64,000 bases of DNA, from NCBI RefSeq assembly GCF_029544075.1, contig NZ_JAJQJH010000006.1, positions 113,778 to 177,777 of the forward strand. The letters run 5' to 3'. The notes beneath the pieces were generated by a model. That model ran no database searches. It was not told the origin of the DNA and saw nothing but the letters and a program-made list of their open reading frames with translations. The DNA is from Chromohalobacter canadensis. GTDB lineage: Bacteria; Pseudomonadota; Gammaproteobacteria; Pseudomonadales; Halomonadaceae. The first letter of the stretch is position 1. The number at the start of each line of letters is the position of its first letter. Shown piece after piece: positions 63,552 through 64,000 of this stretch. Both the position numbers and the translations under genes were made by a program.

Positions 63552-64000
63552 ATGGAGTGGTTTGTGCAGCACAATTCCTCAATAACGGCAGCTACTAATG
63601 TAGGAACCCTCCTGGTTTGGCTGTTTTATGCACAAATACTGTACTTTAATTTTCGCAGGCAAAGAACACCAAAGGTTGTGGTGAACCGGGGAGGAGGAAG
63701 GAGCCTTCGGGCACATTGTATTGTTAGCAATATGAGTCCTGAGCCAATATTTATTGAACACATCATTGCTATATTACATACGGAGAAAGGTACCTATACT
63801 AAAAGTTTGATTGATAGGGACGAGGTGGAAGGAGAAGCGGATCCAATACCCGAGGTCAACCAGACGACCCGTCAAGGCCCGATGTTATCAGGTAGTTACA
63901 ATTCTATTGGTACTTTCGAGAAGTGTAATGACCCCCTGGTTTCTGCACACCCTACGCCGTTAATGCGGGGTGTGCTCGGGGTGCCACGTAGTCCAGAGAC
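63552..64000 (+). CDS. Membrane-anchored protein of unknown function, 3' end outside the window
   Basis: From ATG 63552, with AGGGAG 8 bases upstream, the frame stays open for 149 codons to the window edge. The N-terminus MEWFVQHNSSITAATNVG is followed by a single membrane helix (TLLVWLFYAQILYFNF). A long cytoplasmic part then begins VVVNRGGGRSLRAHCIVSNM and may be a beta-sandwich. I do not recognise the family. It follows the Crp-type gene by 137 bases. Confidence 0.7.
   Translation, partial: MEWFVQHNSSITAATNVGTLLVWLFYAQILYFNFRRQRTPKVVVNRGGGRSLRAHCIVSNMSPEPIFIEHIIAILHTEKGTYTKSLIDRDEVEGEADPIPEVNQTTRQGPMLSGSYNSIGTFEKCNDPLVSAHPTPLMRGVLGVPRSPE

Overview
The window looks like a chromosome segment of a halophilic gammaproteobacterium of the Halomonas/Chromohalobacter type. 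That placement is inferred from the GC-rich coding style of the first 45 kb, the Pseudomonas/Halomonas-like protein families and the large set of genes for degrading the osmolyte glycine betaine. No rRNA, tRNA or CRISPR array was seen.

Region 1 (about 1-20.5 kb and 28.2-39.1 kb) encodes a nearly complete route from glycine betaine to glycine plus CO2. GbcA/GbcB (36.4-39.1 kb) demethylate betaine to dimethylglycine. DgcA/DgcB with a dedicated electron transfer flavoprotein (5.6-11.9 kb) convert dimethylglycine to sarcosine. SoxBDAG (28.5-34.1 kb) oxidises sarcosine to glycine, and PurU recovers formate from formyl-tetrahydrofolate. A GbdR-like activator, an M19 dipeptidase and a DUF5943-type protein lie upstream of dgcA. 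The formaldehyde released is handled by glutathione-dependent FrmA plus S-formylglutathione hydrolase, by a glutathione-independent formaldehyde dehydrogenase, and by an NAD-linked molybdenum formate dehydrogenase (14.7-19.3 kb).

Region 2 (19.5-27.1 kb) resembles a cis-3-hydroxy-L-proline (or related D-amino/imino acid) catabolic cluster: an LDH2-type imine reductase, a fused aconitase X, a DadA-like flavoprotein, an NhaC-type carrier, an ornithine cyclodeaminase-family reductase and an AraC regulator. The cyclodeaminase-family gene is frameshifted by an exact 26-bp tandem duplication near its 5' end.

Region 3 (35-45.4 kb) holds accessory genes: a small Cys-containing protein, a PhzF isomerase, a CDF metal exporter under a MerR-type promoter, an exported CehA/McbA-like phosphoesterase, an AraC/MFS divergent pair and an HhH-GPD protein.

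Region 4 (about 45.7 kb to the end) is visibly AT-richer and its genes face both ways. It carries stress genes: two KGG (Con-10/GsiB-like) repeat proteins, DUF2795, Usp, DUF892 ferritin-like, Mn-catalase, several small hydrophilic proteins, two Crp/Fnr regulators and a CYP152-type peroxygenase P450. It also carries a second formate dehydrogenase with its DUF1641 partner and a cyoABCD quinol oxidase. It looks like an acquired or compositionally distinct stress and peroxide island, and its last gene runs off the window.

Intergenic repeats are notable. Three gaps among the betaine genes each hold a different palindromic element. One is a 157-bp MITE-like element inserted exactly into the soxB stop codon.
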